NCBI RefSeq assembly: GCF_900107925.1
Contig: NZ_FNUJ01000020.1
Location: 28,313 to 92,312, forward strand
Direction of reading: 5' to 3'
From: Amycolatopsis pretoriensis
GTDB lineage: Bacteria; Actinomycetota; Actinomycetes; Mycobacteriales; Pseudonocardiaceae
DNA: 64,000 nt
The position numbers and the translations under genes are program-made. The notes beneath the pieces are model-generated. The model saw only the letters and a list, made by a program, of their open reading frames with translations, had not been told where the DNA came from and did no database searches. Positions within the stretch are counted from its first letter, which is position 1. Each line of letters begins with the position of its first letter. Below, piece by piece: positions 61,604 to 64,000 of this stretch.

Positions 61604-63286
61604 TCAGCAGTTGCAGTCGCAACAGCAGTCGCAGTCGCAACACCCGTCACAGCCGCAGTCGCAGCCGCCGGTCGTGTGCGGTTTGCCGCTCCACGGCCCA
61701 GGATAGGGATCGCGGCAGCAGAATTGGCAGGTGCAGCACATGTAGGGCGTGAGGGCGCAGCCGAGGAAGAAGTTGCGCTTCTTCGGCGGGACGGCGAACT
61801 TCGGGTACCAGAGGCCGCCGCCTTTGCCGTCGAGCGGCTCGGGGGCGGAATCTCCGGGGCCTCCTGGGCCTCCTGGGCCACCGGGTCCGCCAGGTCCGCC
61901 CGGACCACCGGGCCCGCCCGGGCCTCCAGGGCCACGGCCGCCGGGCCCACCGGGACCACGGCCACCCGGGCCATCCGACCCCGGAGCGCCCGCCGGCGGA
62001 ACGGGGCCAGGCGGCGGAAAGCCTTGCGGCGGCTGCGAACCCCACCCCGGCGGGACTTGCCGCGGAGCCGGACCGGACCCGCGCCACCCCGGCGGCGGCT
62101 GGTGCGGATGCTGTTGCGGAGTCGGCCCCGGCCCGATCCACCCCGGCGGCGGCTGCTGCCCGGCGAGCCCGCTCGGCTGCCGGTCTGCCCCGAACTCCAG
62201 GCCGCTCGCGGTCGCCGAATCGGCACCGGGGATCGTGCCGTGGCCGGAGTCCGAGCCGTGGCCGGAATCCAAGCCATCGCCGCGCGCCGAGCCGTGGCCG
62301 TGGCCCGAACCGTCGCCGTGCGGCGAGCCGTGACCATGCGCGGCGGCGTGGCCGTGGTCCGAACCGGCGCCGTGCGACGAACCCTGACCATGCGCGGCGC
62401 CGTGGCCGTGCGCTGAACCGTGGCCGTGCGCTGAACCGTGGCCGAAGGCCCTCCGCACCGACTGGCGCAGCTCGTGCACCAGCAACGCGTGCACCAACCC
62501 CGGCTCCGCGAACTCGACCTCCCGCAACGCCAGCTCCACCCCGAGCACCGCGTCATCGCACAGCCGCCGCGCCTCGGGCCACGATGTCCCCGTAACCCGC
62601 AGCGGGTTCCACGCCCCCGCCGCGGCGTCTTCCGCGTAGTCCTCGACCGCGTCCAGCAAGTGCGCCACCCGCCCGAACAACCGGCCCGCCTCCGCCAGCG
62701 GCGCCACATTGCCCGGCCGCCCGGCCAGCTCGGCCGTCCGCGCGAACGCCGCCGACGTCGCCACTTCCGCGGGCTCGGTCGCCAGCAACGCCGAGTCCCC
62801 CAGCCCGACGGACCGCTCCAACAACCCCTGCCGCGACACGGCCTCCGTTAGCACCGACGTGTCGAACCCCACCCGGCCACCGGTGCTGCTCCCCTGGGAA
62901 GCCCACCGAGCCGCGACCCGCCGCGCCGCCAAAGCCACCGGGCGCCTGCCGAACGCGCCGTCGCCGTCCTCGACGTGGTCGCCCACCTTCGCCGCCGCCA
63001 GCACCAGGGACACCGCCGCCGCGAGCTGGGCTCCCTCACCGCGGGCCACCGATGCCGGCTTCATGCCCCGCAGCGGGCACGGGCCCGCGTCGCGGCGCAA
63101 ACCGCCGCGGGCGGTCTGGGCCTCGACCAGTACCGAAATGATCAGCCCGTCGTAGTTCGTGACCGCTCGGGCGAACTGCCCGTGCTCGTCACGCAGCGTC
63201 AGGCACAGCCCGCACAGGTGCGCCAGCCAGTCCGCGTGCAGTCCCTCGGACAGCCGATGCCGGCACGGCCTGATGATCCCGAACAT
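61604..63286 (-). CDS. DUF5685 protein with His/Gly, collagen-like and Cys-rich tails
   Basis: A 560-residue protein from ATG 63286 (MFGIIRPCRHRLSE). The N-terminal ~285 residues match DUF5685 (WLAHLCGLCLTLRDEHGQ, GPCPLRGM, VEDYAEDAA); the conserved Cys/His pattern CRH..C..C suggests a metal site. Then follow a His-Gly-rich stretch of about 75 residues with roughly 20 His, a Pro/Gly/Gln-rich segment, about 45 residues of GPGG repeats, and a Cys-rich end (FLGCALTPYMCCTCQFCC and a final CDCGCDGCCDCDCCCDCNC). Metal binding is likely by composition; function is unknown. No signal peptide. Confidence 0.82.
   Translation of the reverse strand: MFGIIRPCRHRLSEGLHADWLAHLCGLCLTLRDEHGQFARAVTNYDGLIISVLVEAQTARGGLRRDAGPCPLRGMKPASVARGEGAQLAAAVSLVLAAAKVGDHVEDGDGAFGRRPVALAARRVAARWASQGSSTGGRVGFDTSVLTEAVSRQGLLERSVGLGDSALLATEPAEVATSAAFARTAELAGRPGNVAPLAEAGRLFGRVAHLLDAVEDYAEDAAAGAWNPLRVTGTSWPEARRLCDDAVLGVELALREVEFAEPGLVHALLVHELRQSVRRAFGHGSAHGHGSAHGHGAAHGQGSSHGAGSDHGHAAAHGHGSPHGDGSGHGHGSARGDGLDSGHGSDSGHGTIPGADSATASGLEFGADRQPSGLAGQQPPPGWIGPGPTPQQHPHQPPPGWRGSGPAPRQVPPGWGSQPPQGFPPPGPVPPAGAPGSDGPGGRGPGGPGGRGPGGPGGPGGPGGPGGPGGPGGPGGPGDSAPEPLDGKGGGLWYPKFAVPPKKRNFFLGCALTPYMCCTCQFCCRDPYPGPWSGKPHTTGGCDCGCDGCCDCDCCCDCNC
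61853..62450. repeat. Low-complexity coding repeats of the DUF5685 gene
   Basis: Bases 61853-61990 repeat a Gly-Pro-Gly-Gly code, and 62222-62450 repeat units around GCCGTGGCCGTG/GCCGTGACCATG coding His-Gly pairs. Such repeats are prone to slippage, and the length of both tracts probably differs between strains. Confidence 0.75.
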
Positions 63287-63385
63287 CCCCGGTCCCCTCA
63301 CTCACAGTCGGCGCACCTTAGCCCGAACAGGTGGCGCGCGCGGCGGGTGTGCGTGATTCGTGACCCGCCCGGCAGGATGAGCGCC

Positions 63386-63904
63386 ATGGCCGCACTGCAC
63401 CCCCCGAAGGTCGAGGTCTTCGACCCCGCCGCGCGCGCGAACATCGACCCGAAGGGCATCCTGCGGGAGGTCGAGGAGTACCGCGAGGAACCCTTCGGCC
63501 TGTACCTGGCCCGCCCGACGCCGGGGCGCGCCCAGTTCCACTACCTCGAGTCGTGGCTGGTCCCCCGGCTCGGCCTGCGGCTCACCGACTTCTGGTTCTC
63601 CCCCGGCCACGAACGCGACCAGGACTTCTACCTCGACGTCGTCCGCGTCCGCCGCGACGGCCCGCGCTGGGTCGCCACCGACCTCTACGTCGACATCGTG
63701 CTCAAGGACAAGCTGTCGCTGCGGGTGATCGACACCGACGAGCTCCTCGAAGCCCACGCCGCCGGCCTGGTCACCGCCGAAGACGCGCAGCACGCCCTGG
63801 AAACCACCTACGCGGCGGTCGAAGGGCTGGCCGCGCACGGCTACGACCTCGCCGCCTGGCTGGCCACCAAGGACATCGCCCTCACCTGGCGCCGCCACCC
63901 CTAG
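63386..63904 (+). CDS. DUF402-domain protein
   Basis: A 172-residue protein with the DUF402 (FomD-like) barrel: YLESWLVPRLGLRLTDFWFSPGHERDQDFYLDVVRV, YVDIVLKDKLSLRVIDTDELLEAHAAGLVT split by turns. Family members bind divalent metal and hydrolyse nucleoside phosphates or act in unknown ways. ATG 63386 has GGATGA upstream; ATG 63377 is possible. Its stop codon shares the bases CTAG with the stop of the transposase on the other strand, so the insertion ends exactly at this gene. Confidence 0.8.
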   Translation: MAALHPPKVEVFDPAARANIDPKGILREVEEYREEPFGLYLARPTPGRAQFHYLESWLVPRLGLRLTDFWFSPGHERDQDFYLDVVRVRRDGPRWVATDLYVDIVLKDKLSLRVIDTDELLEAHAAGLVTAEDAQHALETTYAAVEGLAAHGYDLAAWLATKDIALTWRRHP

Positions 63905-64000
63905 GTGTGATGTCCAGGGAGGTTGGTCAGTCGGGTGACCGGCGGCTTGCCGCCGGTTGAGCTGTGGGGTCGATGGTGATTGTAGAAGTGCAGCCAGCCC
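63901..64000 (-). mobile_element. IS481-family transposase, 3' end only
   Basis: On the minus strand the last 32 codons read GWLHFYNHHRPHS...GGKPPVTRLTNLPGHHT and stop with TAG at 63903-63901. This is the well-known C-terminus of IS481-type DDE transposases (after the catalytic Glu). The rest of the element lies beyond the window. No terminal inverted repeat lies between the transposase stop and the DUF402 gene, so this end may be decayed or the repeat may lie inside the gene. Confidence 0.85.

Noticed and set aside
61853..62450. CRISPR-like array
   Set aside because: The repeats are in frame, code for Gly-Pro-Gly and His-Gly runs and lack uniform repeats with unique spacers.

Overview
The window is 64 kb of very GC-rich DNA (by eye a little over 70% G+C) with dense, codon-position-biased genes, frequent GTG starts, ATGA/GTGA operon overlaps, Tat and lipoprotein signals and mostly short intergenic gaps. 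This is an actinomycete chromosome. Amycolatopsis or a close Pseudonocardiaceae relative is most likely: the GH2 exo-beta-D-glucosaminidase at 33950-37027 closely resembles, from memory, CsxA of Amycolatopsis orientalis. No replicon origin, rRNA operon, prophage or biosynthetic cluster is present. The segment looks like chromosome carrying metabolic, stress and small accessory modules.

Layout. 3-3660: D-amino-acid catabolism (DSD1-type PLP enzyme, D-aminoacylase, GntP permease). 3653-9312: an amino-sugar operon behind a perfect DasR-type dre palindrome (lactonase-like protein, DasA/B/C-like ABC importer, cytoplasmic GH20 hexosaminidase). 9356-12077: a small protein, a secreted M64 metallopeptidase and a lipoprotein. 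12082-15825: a CitA/DcuS-type two-component system divergent from a DctA-type symporter. 15965-18342: HxlR regulator, DHA2 exporter and an SRPBCC protein. 18344-20254: anti-sigma factor, ECF sigma factor and a lipoprotein. 20478-25955: lipoprotein, UvrA, acyltransferase-3, metallo-beta-lactamase-fold hydrolase. 26062-26938: a low-GC islet with an aberrant tRNA-like sequence, an overlapping long hairpin and a HEPN-motif protein. 27151-31225: AMIN-like protein, DUF1684, two unknown genes, two tiny peptide genes and a Crp/Fnr regulator. 31300-33828: RNase HI, YchJ-type protein, a small unknown gene and a membrane/Nudix-like protein. 33881-37027: csxA behind an inverted repeat resembling ROK-regulator (CsnR-type) operators. 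37080-44836: esterase, SnoaL-like protein, CPA1 antiporter, phosphatase, FetB-like permease, MmpS-like protein, AraC and LacI regulators. 45179-46469: Xre/RES-type toxin-antitoxin pair. 46451-49351: HAD, YciI-like and S9 peptidase operon. 49405-50503: TerC protein under a yybP-ykoY manganese riboswitch. 50672-55740: hydrolase-ABC fusion with permease, enoyl-CoA hydratase, SRPBCC protein. 55963-58519: S37 peptidase, VOC protein, vapBC. 58783-63904: UvrB, a carboxymuconolactone decarboxylase, a DUF5685 protein with metal-binding-like low-complexity tails, and a DUF402 protein. The right edge cuts into an IS481-family transposase.

How parts fit together. Secreted CsxA would release glucosamine from chitosan oligomers. 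The Das-like importer and cytoplasmic GH20 enzyme would take up and split chitobiose-type sugars. UvrA and UvrB are encoded here but far apart. Two toxin-antitoxin loci and the HEPN islet make up the accessory, defence-like content.

Most notable items: (i) the tRNA-like/hairpin/HEPN islet, where cloverleaf and hairpin are mutually exclusive; (ii) three different long palindromes at convergent gene ends, one forming part of a C-terminus and one supplying a stop codon; (iii) an over-represented palindrome TCCACWGTGGA inside genes; (iv) a 14-residue peptide gene with a strong ribosome binding site and its own terminator-like hairpin.
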